NCBI GenBank assembly: GCA_035708065.1
Contig: DASSTC010000038.1
Coordinates: 1-56,594 of the forward strand
Length of the DNA stretch: 56,594 nt
Direction of reading: 5' to 3'
Source of the DNA: JAICUY01 sp035708065
Lineage (GTDB): Bacteria > Chloroflexota > Limnocylindria > QHBO01
Shown here in pieces: positions 42,989-51,370 of this stretch (within the stretch, counting starts at the first letter, position 1; each line of letters opens with the position of its first letter). A program made the position numbers and the translations under genes. Below the pieces are notes generated by a model. The model ran no database searches. It saw only the letters and a program-made list of their open reading frames with translations, and had not been told where the DNA came from.

Positions 42989-43600
42989 ATGCCGATGCGC
43001 CGGCCGACGCGCGACGAGGTCGCGGTCTTCCCCGACAAGGCCGCATTCCGCGCCTGGATGGAGGCGAATCACGACTCGGTGGCGGAGCTCTGGGTCGGCT
43101 ACTACCGCAAAGGCGTGGGCAAGCCGTCGCAGAGCTACGCCGATGCGGTCGACGTTGCGCTCGCCTTCGGTTGGATCGACGGGCTGACCTTCCGCGTCGA
43201 CGACGAGGTGCACACCAACCGCTTCACCCCGCGCCGCAGGGGCAGCCACTGGAGCGCGATCAACGTCGAGCGCATGCAGGCGATGATCGATGCCGGTGAG
43301 GCGCATCCGGCCGGCATCGCCGCGTTCGAGGCACGGCGTCCGGATCGCGTCGGCGTCTACAGCTACGAGAACGCGCCCCGCGACCTGCCTCGCGAGCTCG
43401 CCGAGCGGCTGCGCCGCGACGCTGCCGCGTGGGCCTTCTGGGAGGCGCAGCCCGCCACCTACCGCCGCACGGCGACGTACTGGCTGCTGTCGGCAAAGCG
43501 ACCGGAGACGTTGCAGCGGCGCTTCGAGACGTTGCGAGCCGAGTGCGCGGCACGGCGTCGCCTGCGCCAGTTCGCGCCTGACCGCGGCGGATCTGGCTGA
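42989..43600 (+). CDS. YdeI/OmpD-associated family protein
   Basis: A 203-aa protein of the YdeI family: VAVFPDKAAFRAWMEANHDSVAELWVGYYRKGVGKPSQSYADAVDVALAFGWIDGLTFRVDDEVHTNRFTPRRRGSHWSAINVERMQAMIDAGEAHPAG, then a helical C-terminal part with AWAFWEAQPATYRRTATYWLLSAKRPETLQRRF. Members are linked to bacteriocin or peptide resistance in a few species, but molecular function is unknown. It follows malate synthase by 4 nt and converges on the hydantoinase-type gene, with 12 nt between stops. Confidence 0.85.
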   Translation: MPMRRPTRDEVAVFPDKAAFRAWMEANHDSVAELWVGYYRKGVGKPSQSYADAVDVALAFGWIDGLTFRVDDEVHTNRFTPRRRGSHWSAINVERMQAMIDAGEAHPAGIAAFEARRPDRVGVYSYENAPRDLPRELAERLRRDAAAWAFWEAQPATYRRTATYWLLSAKRPETLQRRFETLRAECAARRRLRQFAPDRGGSG

Positions 43601-43612
43601 CCGCGGCACGCC

Positions 43613-44977
43613 TTATCGCGCTGGCAGCGAGCGCTCGAGGAAGCGGCCGCGCCGCTCGCCGATCGGCGCTCCCCGCAGCAGAACGCTCCGCACCGCCCCG
43701 ACGACCGGCATGCCCTCGTATGGCGTGTAGTCACTGGTGTGGTGCAGCTCGGCCTGGTGCACGACGTGCGAAGCCGCGGGATCGAAGAGCACCAGGTCGG
43801 CGTCGCGCCCCACCTCGACCGCGCCCTTCGACGGCAGCCCGAAGCGTCGCGCCGGCGTCGTCGCGACGACGTCGACGAAACGCCCTAGCGAGAGGCGGCC
43901 CTCAGCCACGCCCCGGGAGTAGACGACCGACAGCAGCGTCTCGATCCCCGGGCCACCATTGCTGATCTCGGGAAACGGCGGAGCGGGCACGTGCTTCTCG
44001 ACCGCCACGCGATCGGGGACGTGGTCGGACCCGACCGTGTCGAGCACGCCGTCGCGCAACCCGCTCCACAGGGCATCGATGTCATGCCGCGTGCGGAGGG
44101 GCGGCGAGATCACGCGCTTGATCACCTCGGCCTCGTCCGGATCGTCATAGGCGGATGCGTCGAAGGTGAGGTAATGCGGGCACGTCTCGGCGTAGACCGG
44201 CTCGCCGCGCGCCTTCGCATCCGCGACAGCGTCCAGCGCCGCTTCGCAGGACAGGTGGACGATGTAGAGGGGCGCTTCGGCCCGTCGCGCCAGCTCGATG
44301 GCGTGCCACGTCGCCCGCGCCTCCGCCTCGGCCGGCCGGCACAGCGCGTGATGGCGGCAGCCCACCTTGCCGGCCGCCACGGCGTGCGAGACGAGCGGAT
44401 CGATGATCGCCGGATCCTCGCAGTGGACCTGCAGCATCCCGCCGTGCCGCGCTGCGACGCGGAGGGCCTGCTCGAGCTCGGCGTCAGGCAGGCGGAAGTC
44501 GTAGACCATGAACGCCTTGAACGTCGGGACGCCGGCCGCTATGAGCGCCGGCAGCTCGGCGACCGGATCGTCCTGCTGACCGGTGATCACCGCCGAGAGT
44601 GCGAAGTCGATCGCTGACTCCCCGGCCGTGCGTTCCCGAAATTCGGCCATCCCGCGCAGGAGCGAGCGCTGACCATCCTGCGAGATGCCCGTTCCCGGGT
44701 TGTTGAAGCTCAGGAACGTCGTCGTTCCGCCGAGCCCGGCCGCAAGCGAGTCGCGGAAGAAGCGATCGGGAGCATCGGTCGAGGGCAGGCGAACGTGGGT
44801 GTGAACGTCGACCGCGCCGGGCAGGACGAGCAGCCCGCGCGCATCGATGCGGTCGACCGCATCGGCCGGCAGGTCAGGACCGACCGCCGTGATGCGTCCG
44901 TCGCCGATGGCGACATCGGCCGTCAGCGGGCCGTCGGCGGTGACGACGGATCCCCCGGTGATGAGGAGGTCAGCCAA
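43613..44977 (-). CDS. Cyclic amidohydrolase (hydantoinase/dihydropyrimidinase/allantoinase family)
   Basis: A 454-aa cyclic-amide hydrolase: LVLPGAVDVHTHVRLPSTDAPDRFFRDSLAAGLGGTTT (HxH), FKAFMVYDF with K154 as carbamylated lysine, MLQVHCEDPAIIDPLV, LYIVHLSCEAALDAV, VYAETCPHYLTFD and LDTVGSDHVPD. The motif set cannot separate dihydropyrimidinase, hydantoinase and allantoinase; with HIU hydrolase and OHCU decarboxylase nearby, allantoin is a good candidate substrate. TTG 44977 is the only possible start, because an in-frame TGA (the stop of the cNMP gene) lies two codons upstream. It is the last gene of a four-gene leftward unit. Confidence 0.88.
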   Translation of the reverse strand: MADLLITGGSVVTADGPLTADVAIGDGRITAVGPDLPADAVDRIDARGLLVLPGAVDVHTHVRLPSTDAPDRFFRDSLAAGLGGTTTFLSFNNPGTGISQDGQRSLLRGMAEFRERTAGESAIDFALSAVITGQQDDPVAELPALIAAGVPTFKAFMVYDFRLPDAELEQALRVAARHGGMLQVHCEDPAIIDPLVSHAVAAGKVGCRHHALCRPAEAEARATWHAIELARRAEAPLYIVHLSCEAALDAVADAKARGEPVYAETCPHYLTFDASAYDDPDEAEVIKRVISPPLRTRHDIDALWSGLRDGVLDTVGSDHVPDRVAVEKHVPAPPFPEISNGGPGIETLLSVVYSRGVAEGRLSLGRFVDVVATTPARRFGLPSKGAVEVGRDADLVLFDPAASHVVHQAELHHTSDYTPYEGMPVVGAVRSVLLRGAPIGERRGRFLERSLPAR

Positions 44978-44983
44978 TGCCGG

Positions 44984-45403
44984 TCAGGCGTTCTCCGGCT
45001 CGTGTGCGCGTACGCGCTCGGCGAGCGCCTGCAGCACGCTGATGCGAACCGAGGGGAACTCCTCCATCAGCTCGTGGAACGGCCCGCGTCCGACGACCAA
45101 CAGGCGAGCATCGCCCTCGGCCCGGGCGGTGGCGGTGCGCGGCTTGCCGTCGATCAGCGCGATCTCGCCCAGGAAGTCACCCGGGTGCATCGTGGCGATG
45201 CGCTGATCATCCTTCTCGATGGCGACCTGGCCGTCGAGCACGATGAAGAACTCGCCGCCGCTGCCGCCCTGTCGGGTCAGGACCTGTCCATCGGGGACGT
45301 CGAGTTCGTCGGCGAGCATGCTCAGCCGTTCGGTCTCGCGCTTGCCGAGGTGTGCGAACAGCGGCACCTGCCGCAGCTTCTCGAGCTTCTCGTCGCGAAC
45401 CAC
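44984..45403 (-). CDS. Cyclic-nucleotide-binding domain protein without HTH
   Basis: A 139-aa single cNMP-binding domain: LRQVPLFAHLGKRETERLSMLADELDVPDGQVLTRQGGSGGEFFIVLDGQVAI and the phosphate-binding cassette GDFLGEIALIDGKPRTATARAEGDARLLVV. No DNA-binding helix-turn-helix follows, so it is not a Crp-like activator by itself. The cassette retains the Glu and Arg expected for cAMP/cGMP contacts. GTG 45403 has GGAGG upstream, and a TATTCT box (45434-45439, - strand) lies ~30 nt upstream. A cyclase-domain protein is encoded 6 kb away. Confidence 0.9.
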   Translation of the reverse strand: MVRDEKLEKLRQVPLFAHLGKRETERLSMLADELDVPDGQVLTRQGGSGGEFFIVLDGQVAIEKDDQRIATMHPGDFLGEIALIDGKPRTATARAEGDARLLVVGRGPFHELMEEFPSVRISVLQALAERVRAHEPENA

Positions 45404-45460
45404 CGCTACCTCCGTTCGCCTCCGTGTCGTTCGAGAATACTGCCTGGGCCCCGCCGCCGC

Positions 45461-45880
45461 CTAGACCCCGCTGATCTCGATCTGCTGGGCGCCGTCCCAC
45501 AGGCATCGGCGTCCCACCTCGCGCAGGCGATCCTGCCAGCCGGGATCGGGGTCGAGCGTTGCAAAGTGGTTGCCGGCCAGCTGGCCGACCTTCGAGCTGA
45601 AGTCGCAGGCGCCGTACGGGAACAGGATCTCGCACTCGCTGATCTCGCCGGTGTAGATCAGCAGCTGACCGGGCGCCGGGTGCGAGGTCGCGTTCTCGTA
45701 GCCGACCTCCGGGCGCCGGTCGCCGAACGGAATCCAGGTCGACTCCCCGCTCCAGCGGCAGTGGATCAGCTGCGAGCGCAGCGGCAGCCAGGCGCGCAGC
45801 GCCTCGACCGTTCTTGGTGCCTCGGACGCCCAGCTTGCGCTGAAGTCGAGGTCGCCCACGCGGATCTTCAGGTCGGCCAT
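45461..45880 (-). CDS. DUF3830 (cyclophilin-like fold) protein
   Basis: A 139-aa protein: DLKIRVGDLDFSASWASEAPRTVEALRAWLPLRSQLIHCRWSGESTWIPFGDRRP, then NATSHPAPGQLLIYTGEISECEILFPYGACDFSSKVGQLAGNHFATL. This resembles the DUF3830 family, which has a cyclophilin-like beta barrel and unknown function and tends to sit near hydantoin- or pyrimidine-type catabolic genes. It has its own leaderless-type promoter but is otherwise embedded in the MBL-DUF3830-cNMP-amidohydrolase unit. Confidence 0.75.
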   Translation of the reverse strand: MADLKIRVGDLDFSASWASEAPRTVEALRAWLPLRSQLIHCRWSGESTWIPFGDRRPEVGYENATSHPAPGQLLIYTGEISECEILFPYGACDFSSKVGQLAGNHFATLDPDPGWQDRLREVGRRCLWDGAQQIEISGV

Positions 45881-45886
45881 TGCCGA

Positions 45887-45892
45887 AGGATA
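45887..45892 (-). promoter_or_regulatory. Putative leaderless -10 box TATCCT of the DUF3830 gene
   Basis: On the minus strand TATCCT, six bases (TCGGCA), then ATG 45880. It starts 7 nt before the upstream MBL gene ends. Confidence 0.45.
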
Positions 45893-45893
45893 C

Positions 45894-46484
45894 TCAGCGC
45901 GGCGTCTGGTCACCCGGCCGGAACGGCGCGCCGTGCCCGGGCACGATGAGGTCGGCAAGCCCCAGGATCCGCTCCCGCGACCGCGTCAGCTGGACAGGAT
46001 CCGGCGCAAATGGATCTTCCGCGGGGCCTGATGCCGTCCACCAGGCGTGGGTGCAGACCACCACGCCATCGGGAGTCCCCGCCACGGTGGCGATGTCCTC
46101 CGGCGTGTGCCCCGGCACACGGATGAGCCGCACCGACGGCGCGAGCTCGCGCCCCTCGGCATCCGAATCCTCCCACTGCGAGCCGCGATAGATCGCCCAG
46201 TGGTCGTGGACCGCCGCGTTCGGAAACAGGGCCACGTTGACCGTGTGGTCCGGGTGGTGGTGGCTCAGCACCACGTCGCTGACCGCTTGGGGCGCCACGC
46301 CCAGCGCCAGCAGCGGATCAAGGATGTCGGCGCGCCGTTCAGCCATGCCAGGGTCGACCACGATCACCCGAGCCGCGTCGCGGATCAGCGAGCAGGAGCT
46401 CACCACGCCACCACCATCGTCGGTCAGGGATCCGGCGACCAGCAGGTCGAAGCGCGCAGTGCGGGCGATGGGCGCATCGGTCAT
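45894..46484 (-). CDS. Metallo-beta-lactamase fold hydrolase (MBLAC1-like)
   Basis: A 196-aa MBL-fold protein with the metal motif SHHHPDH (74-80), VPGHTPEDIATVAG, VVVCTHAWW and LIVPGHGAPFRPG; a short form without extra C-terminal domain. Substrate unknown. ATG 46484 gives the N-terminus MTDAPIART and places the dispersed motif directly after the start; ATG 46487 is an alternative. It is divergent from HIU hydrolase with only 9 bp (or 6) between start codons. Position in the urate-to-allantoin neighbourhood makes a lactone- or amide-ring step conceivable, without direct evidence. Confidence 0.85.
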   Translation of the reverse strand: MTDAPIARTARFDLLVAGSLTDDGGGVVSSCSLIRDAARVIVVDPGMAERRADILDPLLALGVAPQAVSDVVLSHHHPDHTVNVALFPNAAVHDHWAIYRGSQWEDSDAEGRELAPSVRLIRVPGHTPEDIATVAGTPDGVVVCTHAWWTASGPAEDPFAPDPVQLTRSRERILGLADLIVPGHGAPFRPGDQTPR

Positions 46485-46493
46485 CATGCAAGC

Positions 46494-46841
46494 ATGCCCG
46501 ATTCGCGCGCCACGATCAGCACCCATGTGCTCGACCTCGCGACCGGTGATCCGGCGCCCGATGTCGGCGTCGCGCTCTTCCGCCTGACCGATGACGGCCG
46601 TCCGCAGCTGGTCAGCGACCTCCAGACCGATGCCGACGGGCGTATCGCGGACCTCCTCGGAGGCGAGCCGCTCACCGACGGCGACTACCAGCTGGCCTTC
46701 GACCTCGGCGGCTACCGTGACGAGGATGACGCCTTCTTCCAGTCGGTCGCGCTCGCACTGCGCGTGACCGATGCGAGTCGCAGCTACCACGTCCCGCTGC
46801 TGCTCTCCCCCTTCGGGGTGACGACGTATCGCGGCAGTTGA
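46494..46841 (+). CDS. uraH: 5-Hydroxyisourate hydrolase (transthyretin-like)
   Basis: A 115-aa transthyretin-related protein. The family N-terminal motif ISTHVLDLATGDPAPDVGV (H11) and C-terminal signature YRGS (112-115) are both present, with SYHVPLLLSPFGVTTYRGS as the typical end. It hydrolyses 5-hydroxyisourate to OHCU, the step after urate oxidase. No Shine-Dalgarno precedes the ATG; a CATCAT hexamer 6 nt upstream fits the leaderless pattern loosely. Three copies of the dispersed motif lie within its 348 bp (46587, 46626, 46767). The next gene starts 1 nt after its stop. Confidence 0.95.
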   Translation: MPDSRATISTHVLDLATGDPAPDVGVALFRLTDDGRPQLVSDLQTDADGRIADLLGGEPLTDGDYQLAFDLGGYRDEDDAFFQSVALALRVTDASRSYHVPLLLSPFGVTTYRGS

Positions 46842-46842
46842 C

Positions 46843-47871
46843 ATGGCGGGGCTCACCGTCCGCGACTACGTCAGCGGCGACCGGGAATGGGCGGCGCAGC
46901 TCGTGGCGCGCCACTCCGGCGGGCTCACCTCGGTCGCGCGCCTCGGCGAGCTGCTTGAGCCGCTCGAGCTGCCCGGGATCGTCGCCGAGCTGGACCGCCG
47001 TCCCATCGGCCTGGCCACCGTGCTCGAGACCGCCGAACGCGGCATGGAGGTCGTCGCGCTCTTCGTCGACCAGCCTGGCCACGGCGCCGGCACGCTGCTG
47101 CTCGAGACGGTTCGCCAGATCGCCGCTGCCAGCGGCCACGCGCGCGTCTGGCTGGTGACGACCAACGACAACCTCGAGGCGCTGCACTTCTACCTGCGAC
47201 GTGGGATGCACGTGGCGACGGTGCACCGCGGCGCAGTCGAGGCCGACCGCGCGCTCAAGCCGGAGATCCCGACCCACAACTCCGCGAACGGCCTGCCCAT
47301 CCGCGACCTCGTCGAGCTCGAGCTGCCGATCGAGCCGGAGGCGAACGGTGTGCCTCCCGTCGCCTTTCCGGCGATCGATGACCTCGATCAGCTTCCGGTC
47401 GAGGCGTTCGTGCACGAGGTCACGCCGCTCTTCGAGGGCGCGCCGCGGTTCCTCGCCCGCCTCGCGGCCGAGCGGCCGTTCGGCAGCGACCAGGCGATGA
47501 TCGATGCGGCCTTCGAGGTGGCGCACGGGCTGCCCGACGAGGAACGCGCCGAGCTGGTCGAAGCGCATCCGCGGATCGGCGCCCCGCCGGCATCGGTCTC
47601 GGAGGCGTCCTATGCCGAGCAGGGATACGCACTGGAGTCACCGGAGGATCGCGAGCTGGCTCGCGCCTACGAGGAGCTGGCGATGCTCAACGAGATCTAC
47701 GAGCAGCGCTTCGGCTTCCGCTACGTCGTCTTTGTCGCCGGCCGGCCGAAGACCGAGGTCGTGCCACTACTGGAGCACGCGCTGCGCAACGATCGTGAGG
47801 CAGAGCTGCGCCGCGCAATCGACGACGCGATCTACGTCGCCGGCGACCGGCTGGCCAGGCTGCGCGCTTGA
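46843..47871 (+). CDS. GNAT acetyltransferase - OHCU decarboxylase (UraD) fusion
   Basis: A 342-aa two-domain protein. Residues ~3-150 read as a GNAT acetyltransferase: LTVRDYVSGDREWAAQL, VVALFVDQPGHGAGTLLLETV (acetyl-CoA loop at ~75-84), ARVWLVTTNDNLEALHFYLRRGM. Residues ~178-342 are 2-oxo-4-hydroxy-4-carboxy-5-ureidoimidazoline decarboxylase: VEAFVHEVTPLFEGAPRFLARLAAERPF, VEAHPRIGAPPASVS with catalytic-type H242, SYAEQGYAL, and LNEIYEQRFGFRYVVFVAGRPKTEVV. UraD makes S-allantoin from OHCU, directly after UraH encoded upstream. The two halves are joined by a Pro/Glu linker (~160-177) with no stop or frameshift sign. What the GNAT half acetylates is unknown. Confidence 0.88.
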   Translation: MAGLTVRDYVSGDREWAAQLVARHSGGLTSVARLGELLEPLELPGIVAELDRRPIGLATVLETAERGMEVVALFVDQPGHGAGTLLLETVRQIAAASGHARVWLVTTNDNLEALHFYLRRGMHVATVHRGAVEADRALKPEIPTHNSANGLPIRDLVELELPIEPEANGVPPVAFPAIDDLDQLPVEAFVHEVTPLFEGAPRFLARLAAERPFGSDQAMIDAAFEVAHGLPDEERAELVEAHPRIGAPPASVSEASYAEQGYALESPEDRELARAYEELAMLNEIYEQRFGFRYVVFVAGRPKTEVVPLLEHALRNDREAELRRAIDDAIYVAGDRLARLRA

Positions 47872-47898
47872 ACCTTTCCGAATAGCGCCGCGTAGAAT
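47868..47898 (+). promoter_or_regulatory. Candidate promoter of the ABC exporter operon
   Basis: TTGAAC (47868-47873) and TAGAAT (47893-47898) separated by 19 nt, about 125 nt before the permease start; spacing is longer than ideal. Confidence 0.35.
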
Positions 47899-48022
47899 CT
47901 CAAAGCACGCGAACACCGGCAGCCGGCTTCCGTCCGGCTGCGAGCTGCCTGGATCGCCCGCACTCAGCGTCGTCGGCGGCTGATCGCACATCGTTGAAGG
48001 CCGTCGTCCGTCGGAGGTGGGT

Positions 48023-51000
48023 TTGGTCGCGTTACTCGCTGCGGCGAGAGGCATCGTCGCCAAGCGAACGGCGCACGACTGGCTGATCGCGGCGGCCGCC
48101 TCGCTGATCATCCTGCTGGCCACGACGCTGCTCTCTGCAGGGCTGATCTATTCGAGCGCCGTCTCCGAGAGTGGCCTGCGCCGCTCGCTGGCCGATGCCG
48201 ACCCGGTCGCCGCCAACGTGGCGGTCAGCGCCCGGGTCACCGACGAGCAGTACGCCAGGGACGACCCGGTCGTTCGCTCCGAGCTGGCGTGGAACTTCGA
48301 AGGGCTGCCGGTCAAGATCGTCGGTCGCGGCGACTCCGACTCCTTCGGCCTGCCGGGCCAGTCCGCCGACGCGGCGGTGACCGACATCGCGACGTTCGGC
48401 CGCTACGAGCAGATTCAGCAGCACGCCTCGCTCACCGAGGGCGCCTGGCCCGTGGCTGCCGACGGGCCGATCGAGGTCGCGATCTCGGCCGCGACCGCCG
48501 ACGCCGTCGGCTGGTCGGTCGGCGACCAGGTGGTGCTCACCAACCGTCGCGACGAGTCGTTCAGCCTGCCGATCCGCGTCGTCGGCATCTTCGAGCCGAA
48601 CGACCTGACCGATGCGTTCTGGCGCAAGGATCCGCAGCTGCTCAACGGCGTCACCGAGAGCGGCTCGTACCGCACCTTCGGGCCGCTCATCACCGAGCCG
48701 GGCACCTACCAGTCGCGGGTCGCGCAGGACGGGGGCAAGGCGTCGTGGCTCGCCTTCCCGGACTTCTCGCAGCTGCGCATCGACCAGATCCAGTCGGTCG
48801 GCGGCCGCGTGGATGGCATGCAGGGTCGCCTCAACGGCCGGTTGGGCGACTCGCCGAAGCTCGACGTCGCCAGCGACCTGCCGCAGATCCTGCGCGACGC
48901 CGATCGCTCGCTGCTCGTCGCGCGCACGGGCGTGCTGATCCTCACCGTGCAGCTCGCCGTGCTGGCGGGTTACGCCCTGCTGCTGACCGCCGGCCTGCTC
49001 ATCGACCAGCGGCGGGTCGAGACCGCGCTGCTCCGCTCTCGCGGCGCGAGCACCGGGCAGGTCGCCACGCTCGCGTTCATGGAGGGCATCCTCCTCGCGA
49101 TGCCGGCCGTGCTGATCGGGCCATGGCTGGCGGCGGCGTCCCTGCGGCTCCTGAACAGCTTCGGGCCCCTGGCTGAGATCGGGCTCGATCTCGAGCCGAA
49201 GGTCACCGTCGCGGCCTACCTGCTTGCCGCGCTGGCGGGCGCTGCCTGCATCGTGGCGCTCGTGATGCCGGCATTCAGCGCCGCGCGCTCCCTGGTCGAG
49301 GCGGCGGGCTCGCGGGGCCGGCAACAGCGACGCGGCATGGCGCAGCGCGCCGGCCTGGACCTCGCGCTGCTGGCCGTGGCGGCGATCGGCTTCTGGCAGC
49401 TGCGCCACTATGGCGGCAGCATCACGGCATCGGTCCAGGGCCAGATCGGCCTGGATCCGTTCCTCGTCGCGGCGCCGGCGATCGGCCTGCTGGCCGGAGC
49501 GGTGCTGGCCCTGCGGCTGATTCCGCTCCTCGCGCAGCTGCTCGACCGCGCCGTCACCGGCACGCGCGGCCTGGTCGCGTCACTGGGCGCCTGGCAGGTC
49601 GCGCGGCGGCCGCTGCGCTACACGCGATCCGCGCTGCTGCTGATGCTGGCCATTGCGCTCGGCGTGTTCGCCGTGTCGTACAGCCGCACCTGGACCGATT
49701 CGCAGCGCGACCAGGCGAACTTCCAGGTCGGCGCCGATCTGGCCGTGATGCCTGATCCCCGGGTCGGGGCGACGATCCCCGACGAGTTCCTGCGGTCCGC
49801 GTACGCGTCGCTGGACGGTGTCGAGGCGCTGTCGCCGGTCAGCCGCCAGCTCATGCACCTGACGCGTGGCACCGCGACCGGGACGTTGCTGTCGCTGGAT
49901 GCGGCGACCGCGCAGCGCATCGTCGAGGTCCGGCCCGACATGGGCTCCGCGCCGATCGGCCCCATGCTCGGGACGCTGGCAGCGGCGCGGCCGCAGGTCG
50001 ATCTGCCGGCGCTGCCCGGGTCACCGCAGCGCGTCCGGCTCGACCTGGACCTGTCGCTCGGCACGCCGTCGCCGTCGGACGAGCAGTCCCCGCTGCGATC
50101 GGTCGACGTCCTCGCATCGGTCGTGGTGCGCGACGGCGAGGGAATGCTGCATCGCTTCGACGGTCCGCGCTCCACGATCAGCGCCGACCTGCGCGCTCGG
50201 CCGGTCGTGGCGCTGGCGACGTCGGCCGACGGTCGCGTCCTGCAGCTGTCGGGGCCGTTGTCGCTCGCGGCGCTGGAGCTGCGGGTGATCACCCACGGCA
50301 CCTTCGCGCCCGGCGCCCACTTCACCTTCAACGCGGTCGAGCTGAGCGACTCGCTCGACGGCGAGTCCTGGACGGCGTACCCGCTCGATCCCGGCCAGCA
50401 GGGCTGGGCCAGCGTGGCGTACTCGTACGCGGCACGTGTCGACAGCGGGCTGGCGAGCGGCGTCGCGTCGGCCCCGGGCATGAACCTCAGCGTCTCGTCA
50501 GAGCAGCCGCGCGGCTACAACGTGCCGCCGCCGCCGGTCGTCTACTCGATCCAGCCGGCCTCGCTGTCGCGCGTCGGCGCGGACCCGGTACCGATCATCG
50601 CCAGCCGCGCCTTCATGGCGGCGAGCGCCACGGCGATCGGCGACGAGAGCCGCATCGACATCGGGCCGGAACGCCACCCGGTGCGCGTCGCCGGCTCGGT
50701 CGACGCCTTCCCGACGACCGATGCCGCGAAACCGGTTGCCGTCGCCGACCTGCCGACCCTGGCGCTGCTGCGCTACCAGCTCAGCGGGGCGGTCGGTGAC
50801 CCCGACCAGTGGTGGATGGCGGTCGACGACGCTCGCGCAGCGTCACTGGCCGATGTGCTCGACTCGGCGCCGTTCAACAGCCGCGCCGTCGGCAGCCGCA
50901 TCGACCGCGCGGAGGCGCTGCGCACCGATCCGGTGGCGCTCGGCGTCATCGGGGGCCTGTCGCTGGGATTCGTCTCGGCGGCGCTGTTCGCCACGCTCGG

Positions 51001-51367
51001 CTTCGTGGTCAGCGCCGCCGTCTCGGCGCGCGAGCGGCTCACCGAGTTCGCGCTGCTGCGCGCCCTCGGCCTGTCGCCCGGGCAGCTGTCGACCTGGCTC
51101 TCGTTGGAGAACGGCATCCTGGTGGCCATCAGCCTGGTCGGTGGGACGCTGCTCGGGCTGCTGATGGCGTGGGTCGCGCTGCCGTACATCACCGTCACGC
51201 AGGACGCATCGGCCGCCGTCCCGCCCGTGCTGGTCGCCATCCCGTGGAGCTCGATCCTCATCCTGGAGGTCGTCACCGTCGTGTCGCTCGGCCTCATCGT
51301 GCTGGTGCTCGGCACGCTGCTGCGGCGCATCGGCCTGGGATCCGCCCTGCGCCTGGGGGAGGACTGA
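48023..51367 (+). CDS. Large FtsX/MacB-type ABC transporter permease, subunit 1
   Basis: A ~1114-aa permease. An N-terminal helix (~18-42) is followed by a large extracytoplasmic segment, a first FtsX-like membrane block in the middle (ILTVQLAVLAGYALLLTAGLLIDQRRVETALLRSRGAS and following helices), a second extracytoplasmic domain, and a C-terminal FtsX block (LGFVSAALFATLGFVVSAAVSARERLTEFALLRALGLSPGQLSTWLSLENGILVAIS...GLGSALRLGED). Such tandem-FtsX permeases export lipoproteins or peptides, or drive envelope complexes. GGAGG at 48013-48017 favours TTG 48023; GTG 48017 would overlap it. The 150 bp upstream hold the candidate promoter. Confidence 0.88.
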   Translation: MVALLAAARGIVAKRTAHDWLIAAAASLIILLATTLLSAGLIYSSAVSESGLRRSLADADPVAANVAVSARVTDEQYARDDPVVRSELAWNFEGLPVKIVGRGDSDSFGLPGQSADAAVTDIATFGRYEQIQQHASLTEGAWPVAADGPIEVAISAATADAVGWSVGDQVVLTNRRDESFSLPIRVVGIFEPNDLTDAFWRKDPQLLNGVTESGSYRTFGPLITEPGTYQSRVAQDGGKASWLAFPDFSQLRIDQIQSVGGRVDGMQGRLNGRLGDSPKLDVASDLPQILRDADRSLLVARTGVLILTVQLAVLAGYALLLTAGLLIDQRRVETALLRSRGASTGQVATLAFMEGILLAMPAVLIGPWLAAASLRLLNSFGPLAEIGLDLEPKVTVAAYLLAALAGAACIVALVMPAFSAARSLVEAAGSRGRQQRRGMAQRAGLDLALLAVAAIGFWQLRHYGGSITASVQGQIGLDPFLVAAPAIGLLAGAVLALRLIPLLAQLLDRAVTGTRGLVASLGAWQVARRPLRYTRSALLLMLAIALGVFAVSYSRTWTDSQRDQANFQVGADLAVMPDPRVGATIPDEFLRSAYASLDGVEALSPVSRQLMHLTRGTATGTLLSLDAATAQRIVEVRPDMGSAPIGPMLGTLAAARPQVDLPALPGSPQRVRLDLDLSLGTPSPSDEQSPLRSVDVLASVVVRDGEGMLHRFDGPRSTISADLRARPVVALATSADGRVLQLSGPLSLAALELRVITHGTFAPGAHFTFNAVELSDSLDGESWTAYPLDPGQQGWASVAYSYAARVDSGLASGVASAPGMNLSVSSEQPRGYNVPPPPVVYSIQPASLSRVGADPVPIIASRAFMAASATAIGDESRIDIGPERHPVRVAGSVDAFPTTDAAKPVAVADLPTLALLRYQLSGAVGDPDQWWMAVDDARAASLADVLDSAPFNSRAVGSRIDRAEALRTDPVALGVIGGLSLGFVSAALFATLGFVVSAAVSARERLTEFALLRALGLSPGQLSTWLSLENGILVAISLVGGTLLGLLMAWVALPYITVTQDASAAVPPVLVAIPWSSILILEVVTVVSLGLIVLVLGTLLRRIGLGSALRLGED

Positions 51368-51370
51368 CCG

